A stretch of 64,000 nucleotides of DNA from Streptomyces sp. ISL-66 (GTDB lineage Bacteria > Actinomycetota > Actinomycetes > Streptomycetales > Streptomycetaceae): positions 29,660 through 93,659 of the forward strand of contig NZ_JAGGOW010000029.1 in the NCBI RefSeq assembly GCF_018614135.1, written 5' to 3'. The notes under the pieces are model-generated. The model was not told the DNA's origin, ran no database searches, and saw nothing but the letters and a program-made list of their open reading frames with translations. The translations under genes and the position numbers were made by a program. The first letter of the stretch is position 1. Each line of letters opens with the position of its first letter. Below are positions 1 to 9,096 of the stretch, one piece after another.

Positions 1-1
1 G

Positions 2-364
2 CTGGGCGGCGAGTACGCCGTGCGCCGCGAGCTGCTGGAGCGGCTGCCGTTCCCCGTCGGGTACGGCGTGGAGCTGGGGCTGCTGGTGGACGCCCTGCAC
101 ACGGTCGGCCTGGACGCGCTGGGCCAGGTGGACGTGGGGGTACGCCTCCACCGTCATCAGGACGGCCAGGCGCTGGGGCGGATGGCCGCGGCGATCTACC
201 GGACGGCGCTGCTGCGGCTCTCGCGCGGGCACCTCGTACGGCCGGAGCTCACGCAGTTCGAACGCGGCCCGGACGGGTTCGTTCCGCACACCTACGCGGT
301 GGACACGGAGGAGCGGCCGCCGATGCGGGACATCGAGGAGTACGCGCGGCGTCGCGTGGCGTGA
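2..364 (+). CDS. Glucosyl-3-phosphoglycerate synthase, C-terminal part (partial gene)
   Basis: The gene runs in from outside the window: the frame is open from base 2 and stops at TGA 362-364. The visible 120 residues resemble the C-terminal end of actinobacterial GT81 family proteins (GpgS-like), which transfer glucose from an NDP-glucose to 3-phosphoglycerate; the catalytic half lies upstream and cannot be seen. Recognition rests on the stretch around 'PVGYGVELGLLVD', on the 'RPELTQF' segment, and on the position directly before otsA, a common actinobacterial arrangement. An internal ATG at 20 is not the true start. Another GT2/GT81-type glycosyltransferase cannot be excluded. Confidence 0.72.
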   Translation: MGGEYAVRRELLERLPFPVGYGVELGLLVDALHTVGLDALGQVDVGVRLHRHQDGQALGRMAAAIYRTALLRLSRGHLVRPELTQFERGPDGFVPHTYAVDTEERPPMRDIEEYARRRVA

Positions 365-482
365 ACGGCCCGCGCCGCGGCCACCCCGACGGCGCGCGGC
401 GGGGTGGCCTTCGTCCCGGTATGCCGGACGGACGCGCGGGCGCCGACGTTTGACGGCGCGCGAGGCGGGCTAGGTTCGCCGC

Positions 483-1832
483 ATGGCTTCTCAGGTACTC
501 GTCGCCGCGAATCGCGGCCCGCTCTCGTACGTCCTCGCCGCGGACGGCACGCTCAGTGCCCGCCGCGGCGGGGGCGGCCTCGTCTCCGGACTCTCCGCCG
601 CCCTAGCGGACCAACCGGATGCGCTGTGGATCTGCACGGCGCTCTCGGACGCGGACCGGGAGGCCGTACGGCGGGGCGTGGCCGAGCCGGGCGTGCGGAT
701 GCTCGACATCGATCCGGCGGTGTACGACGACGCGTACAACGGCATCGCCAACACGGTGCTGTGGTTCCTGCACCACCACCTCTACGACATCCCGCGCGAG
801 CCCGTCTTCGACGCGCGGTTCCGGCAGCGCTGGCAGTCGTACGTCACGTACAACGAGGCCTTCGCCCGGGCCCTGGCCGAGGAGGCCGCCGAGGGCGCGA
901 AGGTCCTCATCCAGGACTACCACCTGGCCCTCGCCCCCGGACTGCTGCGCGAGCTGCGGCCGGACCTGAGGATCGGCCACTTCACGCACACCCCCTGGGC
1001 CTCGCCGGCCTACCTGGGGCTGCTCCCGGCCGACATCCGCGAGCAGCTGCTGCGGGGGATGCTCGGCGCCGACCTGGTGGGCTTCCACACCGAGGCCTGG
1101 GCCCGGGAGTTCACGGCCTCCGCGGGGGCCGAGGCACCGGTGGCGGTGTTCCCGCTGGGGGTGGACGGGGACGAGCTGCGTTCGCTGGCGAACCGGCCCG
1201 AGGTGAACGACAAGCTGGCGGCGCTGCGGGCGGAGGTCGGCAGCCTGAAGACGATCGTCCGCGTGGACCGGACGGAGCTGTCGAAGAACATCCTGCGCGG
1301 CCTGCTGGCGTACCGGGAGCTGCTGACCACCCACCCCGAGTGGCGCGGGCGGGTGGTCCACCTGGCCTCCGCCTATCCGTCCCGGCAGGACCTGACGGTG
1401 TACCGCACGTACACGCAGGACGTGGCGGAACTCGCGGCCTCGGTCAACGCGGAGTTCGGCACGCCGGACTGGCAGCCGGTGCTCGTCTCGGTGCAGGACG
1501 ACTTCGCGCGCTCACTGGCGGCGTACCGACTGGCGGACGTGGCACTGGTGAACCCGGTGCGGGACGGGATGAACCTGGTGGCGAAGGAGATCCCGGTCGT
1601 CTCGGAGGCCGGGTGCGTGCTGGTGCTGTCGACGGGAGCCGGGGCGTACGAGGAGCTCCGCGGGGACGCGCTGACGCTGAACCCGTACGACGTCACGGAG
1701 ACGGCCGAGGCCTTGCACGCGGCCCTGTCCATGCCGGAAGCGGAGCGCGCGGAGCGCACGAAACGCCTGTCCGCGGCCGCCACGGCCCTCCCCCCGGCAG
1801 CCTGGTTCACGGCCCAACTGGCCCGCCTCTAG
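483..1832 (+). CDS. otsA: Trehalose-6-phosphate synthase (GT20)
   Basis: Transfers glucose from an NDP-glucose to glucose-6-phosphate to give trehalose-6-phosphate in the cytoplasm. The 449-residue protein begins with the family's N-terminal Asn-Arg-Gly-Pro (ANRGP) loop and a glycine-rich GGGGLVSGL segment that contacts the sugar donor. It carries IQDYHLALAP and the FTHTPWAS segment, and a C-terminal VNPVRDGMNLVAKE block typical of the nucleotide-sugar site. Length suits a single-domain OtsA without a fused phosphatase. The phosphatase otsB lies 235 bp downstream on the opposite strand, so the pathway is complete but the two genes converge. No strong ribosome-binding site precedes the ATG. 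Confidence 0.95.
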   Translation: MASQVLVAANRGPLSYVLAADGTLSARRGGGGLVSGLSAALADQPDALWICTALSDADREAVRRGVAEPGVRMLDIDPAVYDDAYNGIANTVLWFLHHHLYDIPREPVFDARFRQRWQSYVTYNEAFARALAEEAAEGAKVLIQDYHLALAPGLLRELRPDLRIGHFTHTPWASPAYLGLLPADIREQLLRGMLGADLVGFHTEAWAREFTASAGAEAPVAVFPLGVDGDELRSLANRPEVNDKLAALRAEVGSLKTIVRVDRTELSKNILRGLLAYRELLTTHPEWRGRVVHLASAYPSRQDLTVYRTYTQDVAELAASVNAEFGTPDWQPVLVSVQDDFARSLAAYRLADVALVNPVRDGMNLVAKEIPVVSEAGCVLVLSTGAGAYEELRGDALTLNPYDVTETAEALHAALSMPEAERAERTKRLSAAATALPPAAWFTAQLARL

Positions 1833-1948
1833 CTCCGTACCCGGCGGGGGACTGAGCGCAGCCCGGGGCGCCCCGCGCTTCGAACGCCGACGGGCCTGGA
1901 TCTTTCAGCCCCGCCAGGGGGCCCCTCCCAGCGGTAGCTGGGGGAGTT

Positions 1949-2041
1949 TGAGGCGCGGGGTCCGGGGCGGAGCCCCAGGAGGGTCCGGGCGGAGCCCGGG
2001 GAACGGTGGAAGGGAGGGTAGGGGACGGGCTCCGCGCAGCG
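1949..2041. repeat. Dispersed GC-rich intergenic repeat, copy 1
   Basis: The gap between the convergent otsA and otsB holds a GC-rich segment whose core (GGAACGGTGGAAGGGAGGG followed by TAGGGGAC) recurs with few changes at 16178-16292 (GGAACGATGGAAGGGTGGG followed by TAGGGACC). Both copies are preceded by short inverted GGGGCGG/CCCCAGG blocks and followed by CCGCGC. It holds no credible gene. It looks like one of the dispersed palindromic intergenic repeats common in Streptomyces. Confidence 0.55.
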
Positions 2042-2067
2042 GCACACCCCGCACCCGGATCAACGCA

Positions 2068-2922
2068 TCAAGACGCAGCCGCGATCGCCCCGGCCAGGGC
2101 GGCCAGGAACCCCACGACCTCCGCCGGCCCGGACACCGTCAGATCGGCCCGGGCGGCGAGCTCGGGAACCTCCGCCGAGCCACTGCACACGAGCAGCCCC
2201 GGCACACCTCCCGCCCGCAGCTTCTCGACCGCCGAGAACGCCGCGAGGTCCCCCAGGTCGTCCCCGGCGTACACCACGCACTGCGCCCCGACCTCCGCGA
2301 GGTACTCCGTCAGGGCGACGCCCTTGTCCATCCCCGGCGGCCGCAGTTCCAGCACGGCCCGGCCCGGCTCGACCACCAGTCCGTGCCGCGCCGCCAGCCC
2401 CTCCAGGGGCTCGCGCAGCGCCGCGAAGGCGGCCTCCGGGTCTTCCGCCCGGCGGGTGTGGACAGCGAGGGCCCGGCCCTTCTCCTCGATCCACGTCCCG
2501 CGCCAGGCGCCGATCGCGTCCAGGAAGCCGGGCAGCTCGGCGCGCAGCGCCGCCACTCCCGGATGCTCCGCCGGAGACCGCACGAGGCCGGTCACGGCGT
2601 CCCACCGCTCGGCTCCGTAGTGGCCGAGGACCACCAGGTGCTCCAGGCCGGCGACCCCCGCGAAGCCCCCGTAGCGGACGGCGACCCCGGCCGGCCGGCC
2701 GGTGACGACCGCGACGGATCCGACCTGGGGCGCGAGCGCGGACAGCGCGGCGACGGCGCCGGGGTGGGCGCGGGCCTGGTCGGGGTCGGGGACGATCTCG
2801 GCGAGCGTGCCGTCGAAGTCGAGGGCCACGACGGAGCGGCGCGGTGCGCGCAGGAGGGCTTCGAGGCCCTCGCGTCCGGCGGCGGTTTCGGGCATCGGCA
2901 GGTCGTGCGGACGGCTCCCCAT
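2068..2922 (-). CDS. otsB: Trehalose-6-phosphate phosphatase
   Basis: HAD-superfamily phosphatase that dephosphorylates trehalose-6-phosphate to trehalose, the second step after OtsA. The 284-residue protein has the HAD motif I DFDGTLAEI at about residues 35-43, whose first Asp is the nucleophile. It also has the VVTGRPAG motif II region and a C-terminal YAGDDLGDLAAF motif IV with acidic Mg2+ ligands. The ATG at 2922 gives a normal length; the Met ten codons in is an alternative start. It converges with otsA rather than forming an operon with it. Confidence 0.94.
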   Translation of the reverse strand: MGSRPHDLPMPETAAGREGLEALLRAPRRSVVALDFDGTLAEIVPDPDQARAHPGAVAALSALAPQVGSVAVVTGRPAGVAVRYGGFAGVAGLEHLVVLGHYGAERWDAVTGLVRSPAEHPGVAALRAELPGFLDAIGAWRGTWIEEKGRALAVHTRRAEDPEAAFAALREPLEGLAARHGLVVEPGRAVLELRPPGMDKGVALTEYLAEVGAQCVVYAGDDLGDLAAFSAVEKLRAGGVPGLLVCSGSAEVPELAARADLTVSGPAEVVGFLAALAGAIAAAS

Positions 2923-2975
2923 ACGGTCGACCCTAACGGGCCTGCCGGGCCACGGCTACGGCACGTGGCACCCCG

Positions 2976-3224
2976 CTACCGCCTGGCCCGCTGGGCTTCA
3001 CGGATGCGCCGCAGCCGGTTCACCGTGCCGGGCGCGTGCCGCAGCGCCCTGGGATCGTCCATCAGAGCGTTGAGCAGCTGGTAGTAGCGGACCGGGGGCA
3101 TCCCCAGTCCTTCCCGTATGGCCCGCTCCTTGGCGCCGGGGCCGGGCCAGGTCCGGGCTTCGTACGCGAGCACCGCCGCTTCCTCCGCGGTCAGCCCGGC
3201 CGCCGGCCGCCCCTCGTCCGTCAT
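2976..3224 (-). CDS. DUF3263 family small protein
   Basis: An 82-residue protein that matches actinobacterial DUF3263. A charged helical N-terminus is followed by the conserved 'GPGAKERAIREGLGM' and 'RYYQLLNALMDDP' segments, which look like a helix-turn-helix-style fold. Its function is unknown in the family. It lies 53 bp upstream of otsB on the same strand and could be co-transcribed with it. Length is normal for the family. Confidence 0.85.
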   Translation of the reverse strand: MTDEGRPAAGLTAEEAAVLAYEARTWPGPGAKERAIREGLGMPPVRYYQLLNALMDDPRALRHAPGTVNRLRRIREAQRARR

Positions 3225-3319
3225 ACGGCCAGATTAACGCCGCGCACCGACACCCACCGGGCGGCGGCGGCCCGCCGGCCGGCCGTGGGCCTCACGGCCG
3301 CCGCGGCGGTCGGTCGCGC

Positions 3320-4621
3320 TCAGCGCGAATCCGCCTTGCGCCCGGCGTCCGCGATGTCCCCGAGGACCTTCCCCGGCTGTCCGCCCGGCTGCACGCTCGT
3401 GCCGATGCTCTTCTTGACCTCTTCGCTCACGCCCGCCCAGGACTTCTTGCCCACCGGGTACAGCCGCGCGTTCGGCAGTGCGTGCAGGAAGGTCTTGAGC
3501 TGCGCCGAGGAGGCGCCGCTGGCGGCCTCCGTCTGCCGGTAGCCGCTGGTGGTGACCGGGAGCAGGTCGTACTTCTCGGTGAAGGCGGTCTGGTTGTCCG
3601 GCTCGTACAGGAAGTCCAGGAAGCTCCCGGCCTCCTTCGGGTGGCCGTTCTTGAAGGCCATCACCCAGTCGGCGACGCCCATCGTCGAGTGCTCGGTGCC
3701 GTCGGCGGTCGGCATGGGGACCATGCCGTACTTCACGCCCTTGGCCGCGGCCTGCTTGATCAGCGTCGGGTGGCCGTTGAGCATGCCGACCTCGCCGCGC
3801 GTGAAGGAGTCGAAGGCGGCCTGGCGGTCGAGCTTGGCCGGCTCCACGGGGCCGGTCAGGCCCGCTCCGACGAGCTTGTCGCGCAGGAACTCGAAGGTCT
3901 TGACGTTGTCCGCGGAGTCGATCGAGTAGTTCTCTTCGTTGTCGCTGTAGCCGCCGCCGCCCGCGAGCATCCACTGCATCGTCTCGGCCTGCGCCTCCTC
4001 GCGGCCCAGGGGCAGCGCGAAGGGGGTGGCGACTCCGGCGGCCTTGAGCTTCTTGGCGGCCGCTTCCAGCTCGGTCCAGCTCTTGGGCTGCCAGGGGCCC
4101 TTGGCGTCCTTGCCGATGACCCCGGCGTCGGTGAGCAGCTTCTCGTTGTAGAACATCAGCCGCGTGCTGGCCACGAAGGGCAGGCCGTACTGGACGCGCC
4201 TGACCTTGCCGGCCTCGGCGAGCGGCGCGAGGAAGTCGGCCTCGGTCTGTACGGAGAGCAGTTCGTCGGCGGAGTAGAGCTTGCCCTCGGCGGCGTAGTC
4301 GGCGTAGGCGCCGATCTGGGCGATGTCGGGGGCGTTGCCGTCCTTGACCATCGCGGCGACCTTGGCGTCGACCTCGGACCAGGAGTAGACCTCGACCTGG
4401 ATCTTGATGTCGGGGTGGGTCTTCTGGAAGGACGCGGCGAGGTCCTTCCAGTAGCCCTTGGAGGAGTTCTCCGGATTGTCTCCGTAGTCGGCCGCCACGA
4501 CCCGCAGGGTGACCTCGTTGGTACCGGTGAGGCTCGAGACGGCTCCGCAGCCGCTCAGCGTCACGGTGGCCAGGCACAGCGCGACGCCGGATGCGGCCAG
4601 GTTCAGGTATCGGGCCTTCAC
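3320..4621 (-). CDS. ABC sugar transporter substrate-binding lipoprotein
   Basis: Extracellular solute-binding protein of the carbohydrate (MalE/UgpB-like) family, 433 residues, starting at GTG 4619-4621. The first 25 residues are a lipoprotein signal peptide ending in the lipobox LSGC, so the mature protein is anchored by a lipidated Cys. The remainder has the usual two-lobe pattern (HPDIKIQVEVYSW, AFDSFTRGEVGML). No permease or ATPase gene is beside it, so it must work with components encoded elsewhere; MsiK at 26.1 kb is the obvious shared ATPase. It is divergent from nagK-nagA. A dre-like box lies about 40 bp upstream of its start, which suggests an amino-sugar ligand, though the ligand is not shown by the sequence. 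Confidence 0.9.
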   Translation of the reverse strand: MKARYLNLAASGVALCLATVTLSGCGAVSSLTGTNEVTLRVVAADYGDNPENSSKGYWKDLAASFQKTHPDIKIQVEVYSWSEVDAKVAAMVKDGNAPDIAQIGAYADYAAEGKLYSADELLSVQTEADFLAPLAEAGKVRRVQYGLPFVASTRLMFYNEKLLTDAGVIGKDAKGPWQPKSWTELEAAAKKLKAAGVATPFALPLGREEAQAETMQWMLAGGGGYSDNEENYSIDSADNVKTFEFLRDKLVGAGLTGPVEPAKLDRQAAFDSFTRGEVGMLNGHPTLIKQAAAKGVKYGMVPMPTADGTEHSTMGVADWVMAFKNGHPKEAGSFLDFLYEPDNQTAFTEKYDLLPVTTSGYRQTEAASGASSAQLKTFLHALPNARLYPVGKKSWAGVSEEVKKSIGTSVQPGGQPGKVLGDIADAGRKADSR

Positions 4622-4661
4622 AGTTCTCTTCCACCCCAGGTTGTTCCGTTCGCTTCGCGTA

Positions 4662-4673
4662 AAGGTCTACACC
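4662..4673 (-). promoter_or_regulatory. dre-like half-conserved DasR box upstream of the binding protein
   Basis: AGGTCTACACCA matches 10 of the 12 central bases of the DasR operator consensus TGGTCTAGACCA. It lies about 40 bp upstream of the binding-protein start codon and about 115 bp from the better box before nagK, so the two divergent transcripts each have their own candidate site. Identification is by consensus only. Confidence 0.5.
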
Positions 4674-4787
4674 ACCACCCCCTCTCGTCAACATCCGGCC
4701 CTGAACGTGCACACGGCCCGCACGCCGTGCGCACGCCGGGCCCCCGAAACCGGCCCCGAATTTGTATGGCTGCTCAACAATCCCCTC

Positions 4788-4803
4788 AGTGGACTAGACC
4801 TTT
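4788..4803 (+). promoter_or_regulatory. DasR-type operator (dre) upstream of nagK
   Basis: AGTGGACTAGACCTTT contains the core TGGACTAGACCT, one mismatch per half away from the palindromic dre consensus TGGTCTAGACCA. It lies about 30 bp before the nagK start, a position suited to repression. The same 12-bp core recurs exactly at 26087-26098 upstream of msiK. DasR is the GntR-family repressor of N-acetylglucosamine genes in Streptomyces, released by glucosamine-6-phosphate; that NagA makes this effector fits the location. Confidence 0.78.
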
Positions 4804-4831
4804 CCCCTCCGAGCACGCGAGACTGTCACCC

Positions 4832-5773
4832 GTGAAACCCGTGAAACACGTCATCGCCCTCGATGTGGGCGGCACCGGGATGAAGGCCGCCCTCGTCGCC
4901 GACGACGGCAGCCTCCTCCACGAAGCGCGCCGCGCCACCGGCCGCGAACGCGGACCCGAAGCCGTCGTCGAGACGATCCAGGACTTCGCCGCCGAGCTCC
5001 TCGACCTCGGCCGGGAGCACTTCGGCCGCCCCGCCTCGGCCGCCGGTGTCGCCGTCCCCGGCATCGTCGACGCCGACAACGGGATCGCCGTCTACGCGGC
5101 GAACCTCGGCTGGCGCGACGTACCGATGCGCGCCCTGCTCAGCAGACGCCTCGGCGGCATCCCGGTGGCGCTCGGCCACGACGTCCGCACGGGCGGACTC
5201 GCCGAGGGCCGCATCGGCGCGGGCCGCGGCGCCGACCGCTTCCTGTTCGTCCCCCTCGGCACCGGCATCGCCGGCGCCATCGGCATCGCCGGCCGCATCG
5301 AGGCCGGCGCACACGGCTACGCCGGCGAGATCGGCCACATCGTGGTCCGCCCCGGCGGACCCGCCTGCGGCTGCGGCCAGCACGGCTGCCTGGAGACCCT
5401 CGCCTCCGCCTCCGCCGTCAGCCGCGCCTGGGCGGCCGCCTCCGGCGACCCCGAAGCCGACGCCGCCGACTGCGCCAAGGCCGTCGTGTCCGGCGACGCC
5501 GCGGCCGAAGAGGTCTGGCTCACCGCCATCGGGGCGCTCGCCGACGGCCTGGTCACCGCGATCACCCTGCTGGACCCGCGCACGCTGATCATCGGTGGCG
5601 GGTTGGCGGAGGCAGGGGAAACCTTGTTCACACCACTGCGGACGGCCGTGGAGGAACGCGTCACGTTCCAGCGGCTGCCCCACATCGTTCCGGCGGCCCT
5701 AGGGGACACCGCCGGATGCCTGGGCGCAGGGCTGCTCGCCTGGGATCTACTCGCCACGGAGGTACCTGCCTGA
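4832..5773 (+). CDS. nagK: N-acetylglucosamine kinase, ROK family
   Basis: ROK-family sugar kinase of 313 residues, likely phosphorylating N-acetylglucosamine to GlcNAc-6-phosphate. The N-terminal ALDVGGTGMKAAL is the phosphate-binding loop. The ROK zinc signature CGCGQHGCLE lies in the middle, and a C-terminal IIGGGLAEAG segment follows. Starts at GTG 4832 or, nine bases on, GTG 4841; the frame is open further upstream but antisense to the binding-protein gene. The stop TGA overlaps the nagA ATG (TGATG), so the two are translationally coupled. The substrate is inferred from the nagA partner and the dre box; on its own the sequence would fit any ROK glucokinase-type enzyme. Confidence 0.88.
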   Translation: MKPVKHVIALDVGGTGMKAALVADDGSLLHEARRATGRERGPEAVVETIQDFAAELLDLGREHFGRPASAAGVAVPGIVDADNGIAVYAANLGWRDVPMRALLSRRLGGIPVALGHDVRTGGLAEGRIGAGRGADRFLFVPLGTGIAGAIGIAGRIEAGAHGYAGEIGHIVVRPGGPACGCGQHGCLETLASASAVSRAWAAASGDPEADAADCAKAVVSGDAAAEEVWLTAIGALADGLVTAITLLDPRTLIIGGGLAEAGETLFTPLRTAVEERVTFQRLPHIVPAALGDTAGCLGAGLLAWDLLATEVPA

Positions 5774-6942
5774 TGTCCGCAAGCGCACACGTGGGCCGCA
5801 GTACCGTTCTCTCCGGTGCCAGCGTGGTGCTGCCCACCGGCACGGTGAAGGGCGGGCGCCTCATCGTCGACGGCGAGCGCATCGCCGGCAGCGCCCACGA
5901 GAACGCCCCCGTCCTCGACCTCTCCGGGCACTGGATCGTCCCCGGCTTCGTCGACATGCACAACCACGGCGGTGGCGGCGCCTCCTTCACCTCCGGCACC
6001 GCCGAGGAAGTCCTCAAGGGCGTACGGACCCACCGCGAGCACGGCACGACCACGGTGGTCGCCTCCACCGTCACCGGGGACCTCGACGAACTGGCCCGCC
6101 GCGCCGCACTGCTCGCCGAACTGACCCAGCAGGGCGAGATCGCGGGCATCCACTTCGAGGGGCCGTTCATCAACCCCTGCCGCAAGGGCGCGCACAAGGA
6201 GGACCTCCTGCGCGACCCCGACCCGGCCGAGGTCCGCAAGCTGATCGACGCCGCGCACGGCGCCGCCCGCATGTTCACCCTCGCCACCGAGCTCCCGGGC
6301 GGCCTGGACTCCGTACGGCTGCTGGCCGAGCACGGGGTCATCGCCGCGATCGGCCACACGGACTCCACGTACGAGCAGACCCGCGAGGCCATCGACGCGG
6401 GCGCCACCGTGGCCACCCACCTCTACAACGCGATGCCGGGCATGGAACACCGTGCCCCCGGTCCCATCGCCGCGCTGCTGGAGGACGAGCGGGTCACCGT
6501 CGAGCTGATCAACGACGGCACCCACCTGCACCCGGCCATGCTGGAGCTGGCCTTCCACCACGCGGGCGCGCACCGCGTGGCGCTGATCACCGACGCGATG
6601 GACGCGGCCGGCTTCGGCGACGGGACCTACCACCTCGGCCCGCTGGAGGTCGAGGTCAAGCAGGGCGTCGCCCGCCTCGTCGAGGGCGGCTCCATCGCCG
6701 GCTCCACCCTCACCCTGGACACCGCCTTCAAGAGGTCCGTCACCATCGACAAGCTGCCCGTCGAATCCGTGGTCCAGGCGATCTCCGCCAACCCGGCCAA
6801 GCTGATCGGCCTCTACGACCGGGTCGGCTCGCTGGAACCGGGCAAGTACGCGGACCTCGTCGTCCTCGACGCCGGCTTCGACGTCAAGGGCGTCATGCGC
6901 CGCGGCGAATGGATCGTCGAACCGGTCGCGGCACAGGGCTGA
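5773..6942 (+). CDS. nagA: N-acetylglucosamine-6-phosphate deacetylase
   Basis: Amidohydrolase of 389 residues that removes acetate from GlcNAc-6-phosphate to give glucosamine-6-phosphate, the known DasR effector. Metal-binding HNHGG occurs as FVDMHNHGGGG near residue 60. A Glu ligand lies in IHFEGPFINP, and the catalytic acid is in LITDAMDAAG. The IGHTDSTYEQ and THLYNAMPGMEHR segments are family hallmarks. The ATG overlaps the nagK stop by one base, placing it second in a nagK-nagA operon under the dre box at 4788. Confidence 0.95.
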   Translation: MSASAHVGRSTVLSGASVVLPTGTVKGGRLIVDGERIAGSAHENAPVLDLSGHWIVPGFVDMHNHGGGGASFTSGTAEEVLKGVRTHREHGTTTVVASTVTGDLDELARRAALLAELTQQGEIAGIHFEGPFINPCRKGAHKEDLLRDPDPAEVRKLIDAAHGAARMFTLATELPGGLDSVRLLAEHGVIAAIGHTDSTYEQTREAIDAGATVATHLYNAMPGMEHRAPGPIAALLEDERVTVELINDGTHLHPAMLELAFHHAGAHRVALITDAMDAAGFGDGTYHLGPLEVEVKQGVARLVEGGSIAGSTLTLDTAFKRSVTIDKLPVESVVQAISANPAKLIGLYDRVGSLEPGKYADLVVLDAGFDVKGVMRRGEWIVEPVAAQG

Positions 6943-7040
6943 GAGAAGCAGCGGTCGGCCCGGATACCGGGCCGACCGCCCTCCGTTTGGCATGCTGCCG
7001 TCCTGGAAACCGGCGGCACACACCGAGACCGGGGTCCGCC

Positions 7041-7964
7041 ATGATCCTTACCGTGACGCTCAACACCGCACTCGACGTCACCTACCGCGTTCCGCGCCTG
7101 CACGCGCACGCCTCCCACCGCGTCACCGACGTCACCGAACGCCCCGGCGGCAAAGGCCTCAACGTCGCCCGCGTCCTGGCCGCGCTCGGCCACGAGGTGA
7201 CCGCGACGGGCTTCGCCGGCTGCCGCACGGGAGCCGTCGTACGAGAACTGCTCGCCGGCACCCCCGGCGTGCGCGACGAACTGCTCCCCTGCGCCGGCAC
7301 CACCCGCCGCACCCTCGCCGTCGTCGACGAGGCCTCCGGCGACACCACGCAGTTCAACGAACCGGGCCCGCTGATCACCGCCGCCGAGTGGTCGCGGCTG
7401 CGCTCCCGCTACGAGGCCCTGCTCGCGGGCGGCGCCCGCGCGGTGGCCCTGTGCGGCAGCCTGCCCCCGGGCGTCCCGGTCGGGGCCTACGCCGACCTGG
7501 TACGGGCGGCCCGCGCGGCCGGCGTACCCGTACTCCTCGACACCAGCGGGGAGGCCCTGCGGCGCGGGGTCGCCGCCCGCCCGGACATGATCAAGCCCAA
7601 CGCCGCCGAGCTCGCCGAGCTGACCGGATCCCGGGACCCGCTGCCCGCCACCCGAGACGCCCGCCGCCGCGGGGCCCACGCGGTGATCACCTCGCTCGGC
7701 CCGGACGGCCTGCTCGCCGCCACCGACGACGGGGGCACCTGGCAGGCCGCCCCGCCCCGGACCCTGACCGGCAACCCCACCGGCGCCGGCGACTCCGCCG
7801 TCGCGGGCCTGCTCTCCGCCCTCACCGAAGGCCTGGACTGGCCGGCCCGCCTGACCCGCGCGGTCGCCCTCTCGGCAGCCACGGTCGCGGCCCCGACGGC
7901 GGGAGAATTCGACCCCCGCACCTACGAGGAGGTCCGGGGGTCGGTGAAGGTCACGGCGGGCTAG
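7041..7964 (+). CDS. 1-phosphofructokinase / PfkB-family hexose kinase
   Basis: A 307-residue ribokinase-fold kinase of the LacC/FruK subgroup. The N-terminal signature PGGKGLNVARVLAALG binds the sugar phosphate. The C-terminal NPTGAGDSAVAG carries the anion hole and the catalytic Asp. ATG 7041 is the start; the frame extends 5' only into the nagA spacer. It begins 98 bp after nagA, so it may be read from the same promoter and could act on a phosphosugar in amino-sugar catabolism, but the exact substrate (fructose-1-phosphate, tagatose-6-phosphate or another) cannot be told from sequence. Confidence 0.88.
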   Translation: MILTVTLNTALDVTYRVPRLHAHASHRVTDVTERPGGKGLNVARVLAALGHEVTATGFAGCRTGAVVRELLAGTPGVRDELLPCAGTTRRTLAVVDEASGDTTQFNEPGPLITAAEWSRLRSRYEALLAGGARAVALCGSLPPGVPVGAYADLVRAARAAGVPVLLDTSGEALRRGVAARPDMIKPNAAELAELTGSRDPLPATRDARRRGAHAVITSLGPDGLLAATDDGGTWQAAPPRTLTGNPTGAGDSAVAGLLSALTEGLDWPARLTRAVALSAATVAAPTAGEFDPRTYEEVRGSVKVTAG

Positions 7965-7984
7965 GACCGGCGGGCGGCCCCTGG

Positions 7985-9028
7985 CTACGGGTTCGGGGAC
8001 CCCTCTTGCAGCCAGAGCTGGTCGATGTTGACCTGGCACTTGTTGCCGGTCTCGCACGACAGCTTGATCGTGTTGGTGCCCTTGTTGAGGGTCACCGGTC
8101 CCCAGGTGGTCTGCCAGCCCTTCTCCCAGTCGCCCTTGGGCGAATTGGCGAAGTTGCGCATGTTCAACGGCGAGCTGTTGGGCTTGCCGTTCACCGCGAG
8201 GGTGCCGTTCGCGTCCTCGCCGGGGATCCCGAAGCGCACGTAGAGCCGGTAGGTGCCCTCCTTGGGCAGATCCAGCGTCCAGGTCACCCCGGCACCCGGC
8301 TGGTTGAAGTTGCCGACGTACTGGCCGCTCGCGCTCTTCGCTCCCGGCACCGCGTTCATCAGCGACGCACCGCCGCTGATCACCATGCCCGGACCGCCCG
8401 CGTCGCCCTTCGGCAGCTCGACCTTCGGCGACGCCGAGTCGCTCGGCTTACCCGACGGGGACTGCGGGGCCGACGGCTGGCCGGCGCCCGGATTCGCCTT
8501 GTCCTTGCCCTTCTCGCCCTTGTCCTTGTCGCCGAAGGCCACCGCCGCGCCGATGCCGATCGCCACCGCGGCGACCACGGCGACTGCCGCGATGAGCATG
8601 CCGTTGCGGCTGGACCCGCCACCGCCGCCGTGACCGCCGCCGTGACCGCCGCCGCCCGGCAGCGGGGACGACTGGGTGTACTGCGGCTGCGGGGGAACTC
8701 CGTAGCCGCCCGCCGCCTGGAGCGCCTCGGGGGCCTGGTACTGCGCCTGGTAGGCCGGGGGCTGCTGCTGCGGCGGAACCTGCCCGCGCTGGCCGCCGTA
8801 GGGCCGGTCGCCGACCGTGCGGACCTGGTTGTACGAGGTCCGGGGCACGCCCGGCTGCGCGGCGCCCGACTGACCGCCGAGCGTGGCACCCGGGTAGCCG
8901 TACCCGCCGCCCTGGCCGGGCGGGGTGGCTCCGGCGGCCTGGCCGTCCGCGTAGAGGTAGCCGAACGGATCGTCGTCCTCGGGCTTCTTCGCCCCACCGT
9001 TCGGGCTGTTGTTCGCGGGCGTCGTCAT
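7985..9028 (-). CDS. Membrane-anchored carbohydrate-binding module (CBM6/35-like) protein
   Basis: A 347-residue protein. Residues 1-140 are a Gly/Pro/Gln/Tyr-rich cytoplasmic tail ending in HGGGHGGGGG. One transmembrane helix follows (about 143-166), then a Lys/Asp/Pro-rich spacer and a C-terminal beta-sandwich module (about 205-345) with the pattern of CBM35/CBM6 (WTLDLPKEGTYRLYVRF, then NKGTNTIKL). No catalytic domain is present. An AAAGGAG ribosome-binding site lies 8 bases before the ATG. Likely exposed on the outer membrane face to bind glycans. It converges with the PfkB-type kinase with only 20 bp between the stops. Confidence 0.75.
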   Translation of the reverse strand: MTTPANNSPNGGAKKPEDDDPFGYLYADGQAAGATPPGQGGGYGYPGATLGGQSGAAQPGVPRTSYNQVRTVGDRPYGGQRGQVPPQQQPPAYQAQYQAPEALQAAGGYGVPPQPQYTQSSPLPGGGGHGGGHGGGGGSSRNGMLIAAVAVVAAVAIGIGAAVAFGDKDKGEKGKDKANPGAGQPSAPQSPSGKPSDSASPKVELPKGDAGGPGMVISGGASLMNAVPGAKSASGQYVGNFNQPGAGVTWTLDLPKEGTYRLYVRFGIPGEDANGTLAVNGKPNSSPLNMRNFANSPKGDWEKGWQTTWGPVTLNKGTNTIKLSCETGNKCQVNIDQLWLQEGSPNP

Positions 9029-9096
9029 CGCAGGTCACTCCTTTCGACCGCGGCGAGCCTACCCCGAACACGTGCACCCACGGGTGCCGCGCGACC

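Noticed and set aside
3482..4831. Long open frame running from inside the binding-protein gene into nagK
   Set aside because: It is antisense to a clear lipoprotein gene; nagK homology begins at the GTG codons at 4832/4841.
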